64,000 nt of DNA from Sphingobacteriales bacterium (GTDB taxonomy: Bacteria; Bacteroidota; Bacteroidia; Chitinophagales; JADIYW01): the NCBI GenBank assembly GCA_016699615.1, contig CP064984.1:806001-870000 (forward strand). Direction: 5' to 3'. Both the position numbers and the translations under genes were made by a program. Each line of letters opens with the position of its first letter. The first letter of the stretch is position 1. Under the pieces are notes generated by a model. That model had not been told where the DNA came from. It ran no database searches and saw only the letters and a list, made by a program, of their open reading frames with translations. Shown here in pieces: positions 8,626-17,688 of this stretch.

Positions 8626-10113
8626 CTATCTACTGTAGTTTGGTGCTTCGTTTGTTATTGCCACATCGTGTGGATGTGATTCTGTTACACCAGCAGCAGT
8701 AATTTTTACAAATTGTGCAGTTTCTTGTAATGTTCTAATATCTCTTGCGCCACAGTAGCCCATACCAGCTTTTAGTCCACCAATATATTGATATACAACT
8801 TCGCTTAGTGTGCCTTTGTAAGGTATTCTACCTACAATACCTTCTGGTACTAATTTTTTAATATCTTCTTCTACATCTTGGAAATATCTATCTTTTGAGC
8901 CTTCGTTCATTGCTTCTAAGCTACCCATTCCTCTGTATACTTTAAATTTTCTACCTTCTAAAATTACAGTGTTACCAGGACTTTCTTCCGTGCCTGCAAA
9001 AAGAGAACCAGCCATTATTGTGCTTGCACCAGCAGCTATTGCTTTTACCATATCGCCTGTGTATCTGATGCCACCATCAGCAATAATAGGAATATTTGTA
9101 TTCTTTAGTGCAATACTTGCTTCATAGATAGCACTTAGTTGTGGTACACCTACGCCAGCTACAATTCTTGTAGTACAAATAGAACCTGGACCAATACCAA
9201 CTTTTACTGCGTCTGCGCCAGCATCGGCAAGTGCTTTTGCTGCATTTGCAGTTGCTATGTTGCCTGCTACTACATCTAAATTTTTATATGTTTGTTTTAC
9301 ATTTTTCACAGCATCTATCACGCCTTGCGAGTGTCCATGTGCTGTATCTATAGAAATAAAATCTACACCTACATTTACTAAAGCATCAATTCTATTCATC
9401 ATATCTGATGTAACGCCAACTGCTGCTGCTACTCTCAATCTTCCGCCATCATCTTTGCACGAGTTCGGATAATTTCTAACTTTAATAATATCTTTATAAG
9501 TTATTAATCCAACCAATTTATTATTTGATGCAACGATAGGTAATTTTTCAATTCTATATTCGTGCAATATATCTTCAGCTTGTTTTAGTGTTGTTTTTTC
9601 TGGTGCAGTAATGAGTTTCTCTTTAGTCATCAAATCTTTGATGAGCATATTTTTATCTTTGCAAAACCTTAAATCTCTATTGGTAATAATGCCTACCAAA
9701 ATTCCATTATCATCAGTAATTGGAATGCCACCAATTTTATTTTCGGACATTATAGAAAATGCTTCTGCTACTTTATTTTCTGGTTTTAGTGTAATTGGAT
9801 CTGAAATCAATCCACTTTCTGAGCGTTTTACTTTTCTTACTTGGTTGGCTTGTTGCTCAATACTCATGTTTTTGTGTAAGACGCCAATGCCACCTTCTCT
9901 TGCTAATGCAATAGCTAAATTTGCTTCTGTAACCGTATCCATGGCTGCGGAAAGAATAGGTATATTGATACTTATATTCTTTGTTACAAATGATGTAAGA
10001 TTGGTTTCTCTTGGTAGTACTTGTGAGTATGCAGGAATTAATAATACATCATCGAATGTAAGACCATCGCCAGCAAATTTTTGAGAATTGGATAAGTGAG
10101 ATATGTTTTCCAT
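8626..10113 (-). CDS. guaB: IMP dehydrogenase
   Basis: Oxidises IMP to XMP with NAD+, the committed step of GMP synthesis, in the cytoplasm. 495 residues from the ATG at 10113 (MENISHLSNSQKF); the frame is open to 10131, but the extra six residues are not needed. The TIM barrel is interrupted by two CBS domains (about residues 95-210). The catalytic loop GPGSICTTRIV places the Cys at 313, and the mobile flap with YRGMGSLEAM follows near 400. All landmarks are intact. Confidence 0.95.
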   Translation of the reverse strand: MENISHLSNSQKFAGDGLTFDDVLLIPAYSQVLPRETNLTSFVTKNISINIPILSAAMDTVTEANLAIALAREGGIGVLHKNMSIEQQANQVRKVKRSESGLISDPITLKPENKVAEAFSIMSENKIGGIPITDDNGILVGIITNRDLRFCKDKNMLIKDLMTKEKLITAPEKTTLKQAEDILHEYRIEKLPIVASNNKLVGLITYKDIIKVRNYPNSCKDDGGRLRVAAAVGVTSDMMNRIDALVNVGVDFISIDTAHGHSQGVIDAVKNVKQTYKNLDVVAGNIATANAAKALADAGADAVKVGIGPGSICTTRIVAGVGVPQLSAIYEASIALKNTNIPIIADGGIRYTGDMVKAIAAGASTIMAGSLFAGTEESPGNTVILEGRKFKVYRGMGSLEAMNEGSKDRYFQDVEEDIKKLVPEGIVGRIPYKGTLSEVVYQYIGGLKAGMGYCGARDIRTLQETAQFVKITAAGVTESHPHDVAITNEAPNYSR

Positions 10114-10170
10114 GTGCAAAGTTAAGAACAAAATATATTTTTAGCATCATTACTTTGTTATTTTTTATAA

Positions 10171-10202
10171 AATAAAAAAGCTATCCAGTTTTGGATAGCT
10201 TA
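10171..10202 (-). terminator. Rho-independent-type terminator of the broken paralogue
   Basis: On the minus strand aagctatcca-aaac-tggatagctt is followed by TTTTTTATTTT. Nearly the same hairpin follows the intact paralogue (12930-12953) and efp (14669-14692), so the terminator was copied with the gene. Confidence 0.7.
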
Positions 10203-10476
10203 TATAAGTTTTTAGAGTGTTGTTAATGTTTATTTAGTAAAAGTCAATTTGCCTAATACATAATTTCCTTTTTTTTGGAATGGTAGAAATATGTTGTTGT
10301 CGTCAATCTGTTGCACAGCTCTTGTCATCAATATATTATCATCAACTTCTTCCTTTTCAAACAATCTTTCTCTTACCCAAGATGTGCCATTATGATATAC
10401 CATCAAAGCTGCAAGATTTTTTAGAGTAGTTGTTGCTTTTAGTTTTTCATCTTCTTCTTTATCAGTATTATTTTTA

Positions 10477-11499
10477 ACCCGTTGTGCGGTTTAAATACTT
10501 AATATAAAAGTGATGTTGTGCATCATGTTTTAGCATGATTTTTGTATATAATTATTTGAATACCAATTATTTACAATGCACAACATCAAATCAAATTTCG
10601 ACAAAATTTTTTAATCTTTCCAAACTTTATCTGAAAGATTTTATTGTAGATTCCTCTTTTAACTTCCAATTATATAGAAATAAGCCTAAAATGAATGATT
10701 GTGAAATCATCGCATTATCACTTTGTGCTGAAGCATTGAGTATTGATTCTGAAAACTTATTTTGGAAGAAATTAAAGGTAGAATATTCATTAGATTTTCC
10801 ACATTTAATTGACCGTTCTAATTATAATAAACGAAGGCGAAGATTACAGAATTATATTCATCTCTTGAATGAAAAAATGGCACAACCTTTTAATGAATTT
10901 GAAGATGTTTTTATTGTAGATTCTATACCTATTCCAATTGTACAATTAGCAAGAGAAAAGCATTCTAAAATATGCAAACATGATTTTGAAACAGCTCCAG
11001 ATAAAGGTTATTCTGCTGTAAGTAAATCGTATTATTATGGATATAAACTTCACTTGTCTACAACCCTTAATGGAACATTTATGTCAATGGATATTACCAA
11101 AGCCAGCGTACATGATGTACATTTTTTAAATAATCTAAAGCATAGTGGAATGAATAATGCTATACTACTTGGTGACAAAGGCTATCTATCTACTCAATAC
11201 CAATTAGACTTGTTTGAGTCCTGTAATATTCAACTTAAAACTCCTTTGCGTAACAATCAAAAAGACTATCAGAAATATCCATTCATACTTAGAAAATGTA
11301 GAAAGAGAATTGAAACATTATTCTCACAACTTTGTGACCAGTTTATGATTAAAAGAAACTATGCTAAATCATTCATTGGATTGATTACAAGAATCAAATC
11401 TAAAACCTGTGCATTAACTGCCTTACAACTTTTAAATAAAATGAATAATAAACCAATCAATCATCTTAAATTCGCACTATGTTAAACCGCACAACAGGT
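10477..11499 (+). mobile_element. IS982-family insertion sequence, complete
   Basis: 1023 bp with terminal inverted repeats ACCCGTTGTGCGGTTTAA (left) and the complement of ACCTGTTGTGCGGTTTAA (right), one mismatch. It is flanked by an 8-bp target duplication TATTTTTA at 10469-10476 and 11500-11507. ACC-starting ends, about 1-kb size and a single DDE transposase fit IS982. It lies antisense within the paralogue gene. Confidence 0.9.
10535..11485 (+). CDS. IS982 family transposase
   Basis: 316 residues. The N-terminal half is a helical DNA-binding region (MNDCEIIALSLCAEALSID). The DDE nuclease domain contains VFIVDSIPIPI (first Asp), ILLGDKGYLS (second Asp) and the RKRIETLFSQLCDQF helix with the Glu. 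The frame is complete and matches family length, so the element may still be active. It fills nearly all of the IS. Confidence 0.92.
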   Translation: MIFVYNYLNTNYLQCTTSNQISTKFFNLSKLYLKDFIVDSSFNFQLYRNKPKMNDCEIIALSLCAEALSIDSENLFWKKLKVEYSLDFPHLIDRSNYNKRRRRLQNYIHLLNEKMAQPFNEFEDVFIVDSIPIPIVQLAREKHSKICKHDFETAPDKGYSAVSKSYYYGYKLHLSTTLNGTFMSMDITKASVHDVHFLNNLKHSGMNNAILLGDKGYLSTQYQLDLFESCNIQLKTPLRNNQKDYQKYPFILRKCRKRIETLFSQLCDQFMIKRNYAKSFIGLITRIKSKTCALTALQLLNKMNNKPINHLKFALC

Positions 11500-12929
11500 T
11501 ATTTTTATTATCATTAAATATAAAATAAGGTTGATTGTTATGTATAATCAATTTATATCCTAAAAAAAATGGCGAAGTTGCCTTTTGATATTTTGGTATA
11601 GCATATATTTGTTTCAATTGTAAGTCTTTATTTAATTCAAAATACAATATATCAAAATATAGGTATGTTGTAGTCGTAGTACCATTTGTAGATGTTCTTG
11701 TAATCACATTAAAATATTCAGCAGAAATATGTACGGCATTATCTGTTTCAACTATATAATCAATGACAAAGTTTTCTGATATTTCATCTCCTTTGTATTT
11801 GAATTTGGAATTATATTTCAAAATATCTTCATTTGTAATTTTATTGATTTTATATTCTGCTTCATTTAAATCAGCACCTAATTTTTTGTGTAAAGAAACC
11901 AACTAAATTTCCAGATACTTTCTCAGATAAAAATCCAGCACAATAAACATTTCCTGTATTGGCAACAACCAATCCTGGTCTTTTGCAGAAATACTCTTTA
12001 GTATTAATAGCATATTTTTTTGAAGAAGTACCATTGTTTGTGATAGCATATATGTATAATTTATAATTTACTTCGCCACCTACTTTTTCTTTTTTCCCTT
12101 TAATAAATTGTTTTACCATTAAAAATATATCTCCATTGTCATTAATTTTATAATCTTCAATAGAAATTCTATCACATTCTTCAGGTGCATTGATAGAAAT
12201 ATTTTTCTTAAATAATAAACTTCCATTTTCATCAATCACACCAACTTTCATGCTATTTTGCTTATAGACAGCATAAAATCTATTGTCAAAACCTAAAAGA
12301 TATTCAGTTTCCTTTTCTTTATCTTTGTAGATTACAATATTTAATATTTTTTTACTGTTTGGAGATTGCACTGTTTTAAAAATAGTTTCTGGTGCATTTA
12401 AAAATACTTGAGCTGCAACAACATTATTCATCAAAGTAGATTTGGTAACAGTACCGTTGTCACTTACTTCACGGTAATATGTTTCAACTTCTTTTTTTGT
12501 ATTATTGTATAATGCATCTATGTATGCTAATTTTCCATTATTGTTGTAACTTTCCATAAATACAGCACTTTTATCTTGTGGAATAAGGTCTACTGTTTTT
12601 TTGAAAGTTGAGCCATTGAAAAAATTGAATTTTGTATCTTCAACTTTTGGTGCTTTATAACCCATAAACCCAGAATTTTTGCTTGATACCATACATACGC
12701 TATTGGTTCCATAGGCAATAATATTATCAGCATATGATTTGTTTTGTAATTCTATTTCATTACTTGTTTCAACCTTGTATGGTTTTTGAGCAAATGCAAC
12801 AAAAATAAAACAGATGTTAAATATTAGTATTAATTTCTTCATTATAGTATTTTTAGCAAATATAGTAATTCTATTTAAAAAAACAATAGACATATTATAT
12901 ATATAATGTGTAATCTTATAATTAAAATT

Positions 12930-12953
12930 AAGCTATCCAAAATTGGATAGCTT
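12930..12953 (-). terminator. Hairpin after the intact paralogue
   Basis: Ten-base arms aagctatcca/tggatagctt with a short loop, just past the stop at 12981. The trailing T-tract is weaker (TAATTTTAAT) than in the two sister hairpins. Confidence 0.55.
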
Positions 12954-12980
12954 ATATGTTATTTTAAATGGTGCTAATGT

Positions 12981-14621
12981 TTATTTAGTAAAAGTCAATT
13001 TGCCTAATATATAATTTCCTTTTCTTTGGAATGGTAGAAATATGTTGTTAGCATCAATCTGTTGCACAGCTCTTGTCATCAATATATTATCATCAACTTC
13101 TTCTTTTTCAAATAATCTTTCTCTTACCCAAGTTGTACCATTATGGTATACCATCATTGGTGCAAAGTCATATGAATGTGCTACTTTTTTTAATTTTTCA
13201 TCAATGTCTTTGTCTGCATTCATTTTATTGTCATTGAAAATAAAATATGGTTTATCATTATGCATAAACATCTTATAACCTAAAAATTGAGTTGATGATG
13301 CTCTTTGATATTTTGGAATGGCATATATTTGTTTTAATTGTAAATCTTTATTTAATTCAAAATATAAAATATCTTTATAAAAATATGTTGTTGTTGTTGC
13401 TCCATACATGTTATGGTTAATATTCATAATATAATATTCGGCTGAAATATGTACCGCATTTGTTGTTTCATAAATATAATTGATAATAAAATTACCAGAT
13501 ATTTCATCGTCTTTATATTTAAATTTGGAATTGTATTTCAAAATATCTTCATTTGTAATTTTATTAAATTTGTAATCTACTTCATTTAAGTCAGCACCTA
13601 ATTTTTGAGTAAAAAATCCAACAAAACCTTCTGTGAATACATTCTTAGCTAATACTCCAGTCAAATTCTCTTGTATTTTTTTTCCAGACAAAAAACCTAC
13701 GCAATAAACATTGCCTGTGTTTGAAACAACTAAATTTGGCTTTTTACAAAAATATTCTTTTGTATCTATTGCATATACTTTTGTTGATTTTCCTTTATTT
13801 GTTATCGCACAAATACTTAACTTATAGTTTGCATCACCAGCTACTTTTTCTTTTTTTCCTTTAATGTATTGTTTCAATATCAAAAAAACATCACCACGGT
13901 CATTGATTTCATAATCTTCTATTGAGATTTTGTTGCAACCTTCTGGTGCTTTAAATACAATATCATTCTCAAAAAGTATTTCTCCATTTTCATCAATTAC
14001 ACCAACACTCATTTTATTTTTAACTTCTGTTGCAAAAATTGGAAGAAGTTGTTTGTCATTATTAACATCACCCCAAATATATTCTGGACCAATATCACCT
14101 TTTTTATATATTGCTATACTTAATATTTTCTTATAGTTTGGTGATTGAATTGTTTTGAAAAAATAATTAGGACCACTTAAGTATATAAATTCACCAGGAA
14201 TATGATTCATTAATGTAGATTTAATAACTTTTCCATTGTTACTTAATTCATTATAGTAAGTTGCTATTGCTTCGTATTCGCCATTGTAGATAGCATCTAT
14301 ATACACTAATTTACCATTATTGTTATAAGATTCCATTAATACATCACTTTTGTCATTAGATGTTAGGTCTAATGTTTTTATGTATGTGGCATCTTCACCA
14401 AAGAAACTTAGTTTTGTATCTACAACACTTGGAGTTTTGAAATTACCAGAGCCTGTATTTTTTGATGTTACCAAACAAACACCTTTGTTATTAGGTATGA
14501 TATTATCTGCAAATGACTTGTTTTGTAATTCTATTTCCTTGCTTGTTGTAACTTGATATGGTTTCTGTGCAAATGCAACAAAAATAAAACAGATGTTAAA
14601 TATTAGTATTAATTTATTCAT
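12981..14621 (-). CDS. Secreted protein of unknown function, intact paralogue
   Basis: 546 residues starting with a clear signal peptide (MNKLILIFNICFIFVAFAQ, cleavage probably after FAFA/FAQ). The rest is beta-rich with repeated lysine/asparagine-rich strands (VGVIDENGEILFEN, DRGDVFLILKQYIKGK, VVSNTGNVYCVGFLSGK), suggesting a beta-propeller-like body. I do not recognise a family and see no T9SS sorting domain, so it is probably periplasmic or outer-membrane associated. It is the direct neighbour and close relative of the broken gene downstream; the promoter-proximal sequence TATAGTATTTTTAGCAAATA is also shared, so the whole transcription unit was duplicated. Confidence 0.75.
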   Translation of the reverse strand: MNKLILIFNICFIFVAFAQKPYQVTTSKEIELQNKSFADNIIPNNKGVCLVTSKNTGSGNFKTPSVVDTKLSFFGEDATYIKTLDLTSNDKSDVLMESYNNNGKLVYIDAIYNGEYEAIATYYNELSNNGKVIKSTLMNHIPGEFIYLSGPNYFFKTIQSPNYKKILSIAIYKKGDIGPEYIWGDVNNDKQLLPIFATEVKNKMSVGVIDENGEILFENDIVFKAPEGCNKISIEDYEINDRGDVFLILKQYIKGKKEKVAGDANYKLSICAITNKGKSTKVYAIDTKEYFCKKPNLVVSNTGNVYCVGFLSGKKIQENLTGVLAKNVFTEGFVGFFTQKLGADLNEVDYKFNKITNEDILKYNSKFKYKDDEISGNFIINYIYETTNAVHISAEYYIMNINHNMYGATTTTYFYKDILYFELNKDLQLKQIYAIPKYQRASSTQFLGYKMFMHNDKPYFIFNDNKMNADKDIDEKLKKVAHSYDFAPMMVYHNGTTWVRERLFEKEEVDDNILMTRAVQQIDANNIFLPFQRKGNYILGKLTFTK

Positions 14622-14660
14622 TATAGTATTTTTAGCAAATATACATTGTTATTTTTTAAA

Positions 14661-14692
14661 ATAAAAAAAGCTACCCAATTTTGGATAGCTTA
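14661..14692 (-). terminator. Terminator of the DUF177-rpmF-efp operon
   Basis: Minus-strand hairpin aagctatcca-aaat-tgggtagctt (one G-T mismatch in the stem) followed by TTTTTTTATTTT, 25 bases after the efp stop. Confidence 0.7.
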
Positions 14693-14716
14693 TATGAATT
14701 TTTAGAGCGTGGTTAA

Positions 14717-15280
14717 TTATTTTACACGTTCCATGTAATCGCCTGTTTCTGTTTTTACTTTTATTTTATCTCCTACATTCACAAATAATGGAATCATTAC
14801 TTTTGCTCCTGTGCTTACTGTACTTGGTCTTAATGTATTTGTAGCTGTATCACCTTTGATGCCTGGTTCAGCATAAGTAACTTCTACTGTAACAGTATCT
14901 GGAAGTGTGCAAGTTAATGGCATTTCGTCTTCAGCTCTAACAGCAATTTTTACAGTCATTCCTTCAGTAAGAAATTGAGCTGCGTTGATGATTTTTTTAT
15001 CAACTGTGATTTGCTCATAAGTCTCATTATTCATGAATGTTGCAAAATCACCTTCATCATATAAATATTGATATTCTCTATGTTCTACACGTACTTCATC
15101 TAATTTTGAGCCAGATGGAAATGTATTTTCTAATACTCTACCATTGGTTACACTTCTTAGTTTTGTACGTACAAAAGCTGCTCCTTTTCCTGGTTTTACA
15201 TGCAAAAATTCTATTATCTGATAAATGTCAGAGTTAAAATTAATACACATTCCATTTCTAATATCTGAAGTACTTGCCAT
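14717..15280 (-). CDS. efp: Translation elongation factor P
   Basis: Relieves ribosome stalling at polyproline. 187 residues, three beta-barrel domains as usual. The domain I loop reads HVKPGKGAAFVRTK; the tip residue is a lysine (K32), which would be the residue modified in lysine-type EF-P. No epmA/epmB-type modifier is visible nearby. It is the last gene of an operon with the DUF177 gene and rpmF. Confidence 0.96.
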   Translation of the reverse strand: MASTSDIRNGMCINFNSDIYQIIEFLHVKPGKGAAFVRTKLRSVTNGRVLENTFPSGSKLDEVRVEHREYQYLYDEGDFATFMNNETYEQITVDKKIINAAQFLTEGMTVKIAVRAEDEMPLTCTLPDTVTVEVTYAEPGIKGDTATNTLRPSTVSTGAKVMIPLFVNVGDKIKVKTETGDYMERVK

Positions 15281-15296
15281 GCTTTGAATATTTAGC

Positions 15297-15488
15297 TTAT
15301 GCTTTTATATAACCTTCGATTAACTTTTTACCATTGTAGTACAAGTCATTTTCGTGTACATAAGCAGTATGGCTTAAGTGACTTTCTCCAGTTGCTTTAC
15401 AAGTAGCCACATTTAAAGCAGTTGCTTTGTAATGCGTTCTTCTTTTATCTCTTCTTGTTTTCGAAATTTTGCGTTTAGGATGTGCCAT
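15297..15488 (-). CDS. rpmF: 50S ribosomal protein L32
   Basis: 63 residues beginning MAHPKRKISKTRRDKRRTHYKA, the standard L32 N-terminus. The C-terminal zinc-type cysteine pairs are largely absent (one Cys at NVATCKATGE), as in other C-minus L32 proteins. Located between the DUF177 gene and efp, the usual neighbourhood. Confidence 0.96.
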   Translation of the reverse strand: MAHPKRKISKTRRDKRRTHYKATALNVATCKATGESHLSHTAYVHENDLYYNGKKLIEGYIKA

Positions 15489-15510
15489 TTTTTATTTTTT
15501 TATAATATTA

Positions 15511-16071
15511 TTAATTTAGTTCGTCTTTTATATCTTTTAGTTTTGCCCATCTTGGGTCTTCTATTTTTTCTTCTTCAATATTTTGATTGGTATATTCATT
15601 CAATGCTTTCAATACATCTTGGTCACAATATTCAGTTTTTCCTGGATTATTACATACTTTATAGATTGGCAAATCAAGATGTATGATATCGTACACTATT
15701 TTGCTTAGATCAATTTCTGGCTCGTCTCTACTGATAAATACAATTTCTGTATCTTGTTCATCATCAACTGTTTCGCCAGAAAACTTCACATAAATAGTAT
15801 TATCAGATTGTATTCTTAATGGGAATACAGCATTGCATTTATCACAATCTGTAATCACATTGCCATCTATTTCAAGATAAATCAGATAAGGCTCTATTCT
15901 TTTATCAAATACTAGTTTTACGTGAATATCAGCATGTTGAATGATAGAATTTTCAAAATTTTTAAAGAACTTATCATCAAGTCTAAAATTATATTGATGA
16001 ATATCTTTTTTTAGTCCAACGTGCTGTATTCTAATTTCTAAGTCTGTATTTTCACTATTATACTGCATCAT
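15511..16071 (-). CDS. DUF177 / YceD family protein
   Basis: 186 residues with the family's CDKCNAVFPLRI strand-loop (about 95-106) and a C-terminal CDQDVLKALNEY helix region. DUF177 proteins are typically encoded just before rpmF and are linked to 23S rRNA accumulation. The start is ATG at 16071; a second ATG directly follows, so the exact first Met is uncertain by one codon. Confidence 0.85.
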   Translation of the reverse strand: MMQYNSENTDLEIRIQHVGLKKDIHQYNFRLDDKFFKNFENSIIQHADIHVKLVFDKRIEPYLIYLEIDGNVITDCDKCNAVFPLRIQSDNTIYVKFSGETVDDEQDTEIVFISRDEPEIDLSKIVYDIIHLDLPIYKVCNNPGKTEYCDQDVLKALNEYTNQNIEEEKIEDPRWAKLKDIKDELN

Positions 16072-16276
16072 AAGAACTCAAAAAGGAACGCAAAGATAGG
16101 AATTTTTTTTATTAAATCCTATTAAATTACAATAAAATAGCTTACAATTTAATAATTTGGAAATATTGTATTTGACTGTAAATATTTGCTAATCAAAAAT
16201 TTCTATACAAAGTAATGCTTTTTTTATTAATCCTAAATTTTAGACTAATTTGTTTCTTATATTTTTGTGATTTGTG

Positions 16277-16284
16277 TATATTCG
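16277..16284 (+). promoter_or_regulatory. Probable -7 box of mdh
   Basis: TATATTCG, one mismatch from TAnnTTTG, about 43 bases before the mdh ATG, in an otherwise AT-rich 255-bp divergent spacer. Confidence 0.35.
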
Positions 16285-16326
16285 CATCGAAATTTTTAGT
16301 TCAAACTTTTTAAAAATACAATAAAA

Positions 16327-17259
16327 ATGAAAGTAACAGTAGTAGGAGCAGGCGCAGTAGGTGCAACATGTGCTGATAATATTGCTCGTAAAGAATTGTG
16401 CCACGAATTAGTTTTGTTAGACATCAAAGAAGGTTTAGCAGAAGGAAAGGCTATGGATATGATGCAAACAGCTTCTTTATTGGGATTTGATACAACCATA
16501 ACAGGATCTACAAATGACTATGCAAAAACTGCAGGAAGTGATGTTGTTGTTATTACATCTGGTATTCCAAGAAAACCAGGTATGACTCGTGAAGAATTAA
16601 TTGGAACAAATGCTGGTATCGTAAAAGGTGTAGCAGAAAATATATTAAAACATTCTCCAAATGCAATTTTTGTTATTATATCTAATCCAATGGATACTAT
16701 GACATACCTTACATTGAAAGCAACTGGCGTAGATAAACATAGAATAATTGGAATGGGTGGTGCATTAGATAGTAGCCGTTTTAAATATTATTTATCAAAA
16801 ACAATAGGTTGCTCTCAAAATGATCTGAATGCAAGCGTTATTGGTGGACATGGTGATACTACAATGATACCTCTAACTAGATTAGCAAACTTGAATGGTG
16901 TGCCAGTTTCTACATTATTAGACAGTGCAACGCTAGAAAAGGTAGCTGCAGATACAATGGTTGGTGGTGCTACACTTACAGGATTAATTGGTACTTCAGC
17001 ATGGTATGCACCAGGTGCAGCAGGTTGCGCAGTAGTAGAAGCAATAGTACGTGATGAGAAAAAAGTAATTACAAGTTGCGTTGCTTTAGAAGGCGAATAT
17101 GGACAAAGTGATATTTGTTTAGGTGTGCCTGTTGTAATTGGAAAAAATGGTTGGGAAAAAATCTTAGACTATCAATTAACAGAAACAGAACAAGCTGCAT
17201 TCAACAAAAGTGCAGATGCTGTAAGAAACATGAACGATGTTTTAAAAACAGTAATCTAA
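16327..17259 (+). CDS. mdh: Malate dehydrogenase (NAD-dependent)
   Basis: Interconverts malate and oxaloacetate in the TCA cycle. 310 residues of the LDH-like MDH type. The Rossmann NAD site is VVGAGAVGATCA (about 5-16). The Arg-containing substrate loop GIPRKPGMTREE spans 79-90, and catalytic H175 is in GGHGDTTM. Single-gene unit followed by its own terminator. Confidence 0.95.
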   Translation: MKVTVVGAGAVGATCADNIARKELCHELVLLDIKEGLAEGKAMDMMQTASLLGFDTTITGSTNDYAKTAGSDVVVITSGIPRKPGMTREELIGTNAGIVKGVAENILKHSPNAIFVIISNPMDTMTYLTLKATGVDKHRIIGMGGALDSSRFKYYLSKTIGCSQNDLNASVIGGHGDTTMIPLTRLANLNGVPVSTLLDSATLEKVAADTMVGGATLTGLIGTSAWYAPGAAGCAVVEAIVRDEKKVITSCVALEGEYGQSDICLGVPVVIGKNGWEKILDYQLTETEQAAFNKSADAVRNMNDVLKTVI

Positions 17260-17283
17260 TATATCTAAATAAAGAAATTTGCT

Positions 17284-17311
17284 AGGCTGCTCATTGTGCA
17301 GCCTTTTTTTA
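17284..17311 (+). terminator. mdh terminator
   Basis: ggctgc-tcattgt-gcagcc hairpin immediately followed by seven T residues, 25 bases after the mdh stop. Confidence 0.8.
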
Positions 17312-17457
17312 TTCATATTATTTGAAAATTCATATATTTCAATCCAGTTTACAAAACAAAAACATATTCTATTATAATAATGCAGTATATAACAATAAAC
17401 GAAAGAATTGCTGAGAACATCATCATCAAAACACATTATTGAGTTAGTCCTCTGCCT

Positions 17458-17580
17458 TTGTTGGCTTGTAGCCAACAAACCACTTTCTAAATAGTATTGC
17501 AATTCATTCATCGCCATCTTTCTTTTTTCAAATATACATTTATATTATCTTAAACGCAAATATTTTTGTTCTTAAGCAAC
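17458..17580 (-). repeat. Dispersed repeat carrying leader plus MAMNELQY start, copy 2
   Basis: Inverted relative to copy 1 at 5409-5600. The leader block and the first eight codons match; it then lacks the acaggtc hairpin and rejoins at TTTGTTGGCTAC...CCAACAAAGGCAGAG. Confidence 0.6.
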
Positions 17581-17688
17581 AGCTCATAAGTCTTGTCACA
17601 ATTCATTATCAAATTAACGTACATTTGCTTTTTGCATTTGTAGAAATATTGCATGGACTTTTTTCTAAAGTAAAGACTAATAAAAGAA

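Larger units (their letters stand above)
10230..12842 (-). pseudogene. Secreted-protein paralogue broken by an IS982 element and a frameshift
   Basis: Relative of the intact 12981-14621 gene. It starts MKKLILIFNICFIFVAFAQ, a signal peptide almost identical to the intact copy, and is homologous along the full length. Two lesions are visible. An extra A in the run near 11885-11890 shifts the frame after GFFTQK (the intact copy reads GFFTQKLGADLNE). A 1023-bp IS sits at 10477-11499, after which the C-terminus (ending GKLTFTK) resumes at 10468 down to 10230. The IS target sequence is restored exactly by deleting the IS and one 8-bp target copy. Function of the family is unknown; the signal peptide suggests an exported protein. 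Confidence 0.85.
17260..17688. other. Intergenic interval with terminator and repeat copy
   Basis: Holds the mdh terminator (17284-17311), then repeat copy 2 (17458-17580). CATTATTGAGTTAGT at 17442-17456 resembles the core of the long dispersed repeat. A 91-codon frame across it overlaps mdh and its terminator and is not believable as a gene. Confidence 0.5.

Noticed and set aside
17242..17517. 91-codon minus-strand frame starting MAMNELQYYLESG
   Set aside because: It overlaps the end of mdh and reads through the mdh terminator; only its first eight codons match the related copy at 5488. Treated as repeat DNA.
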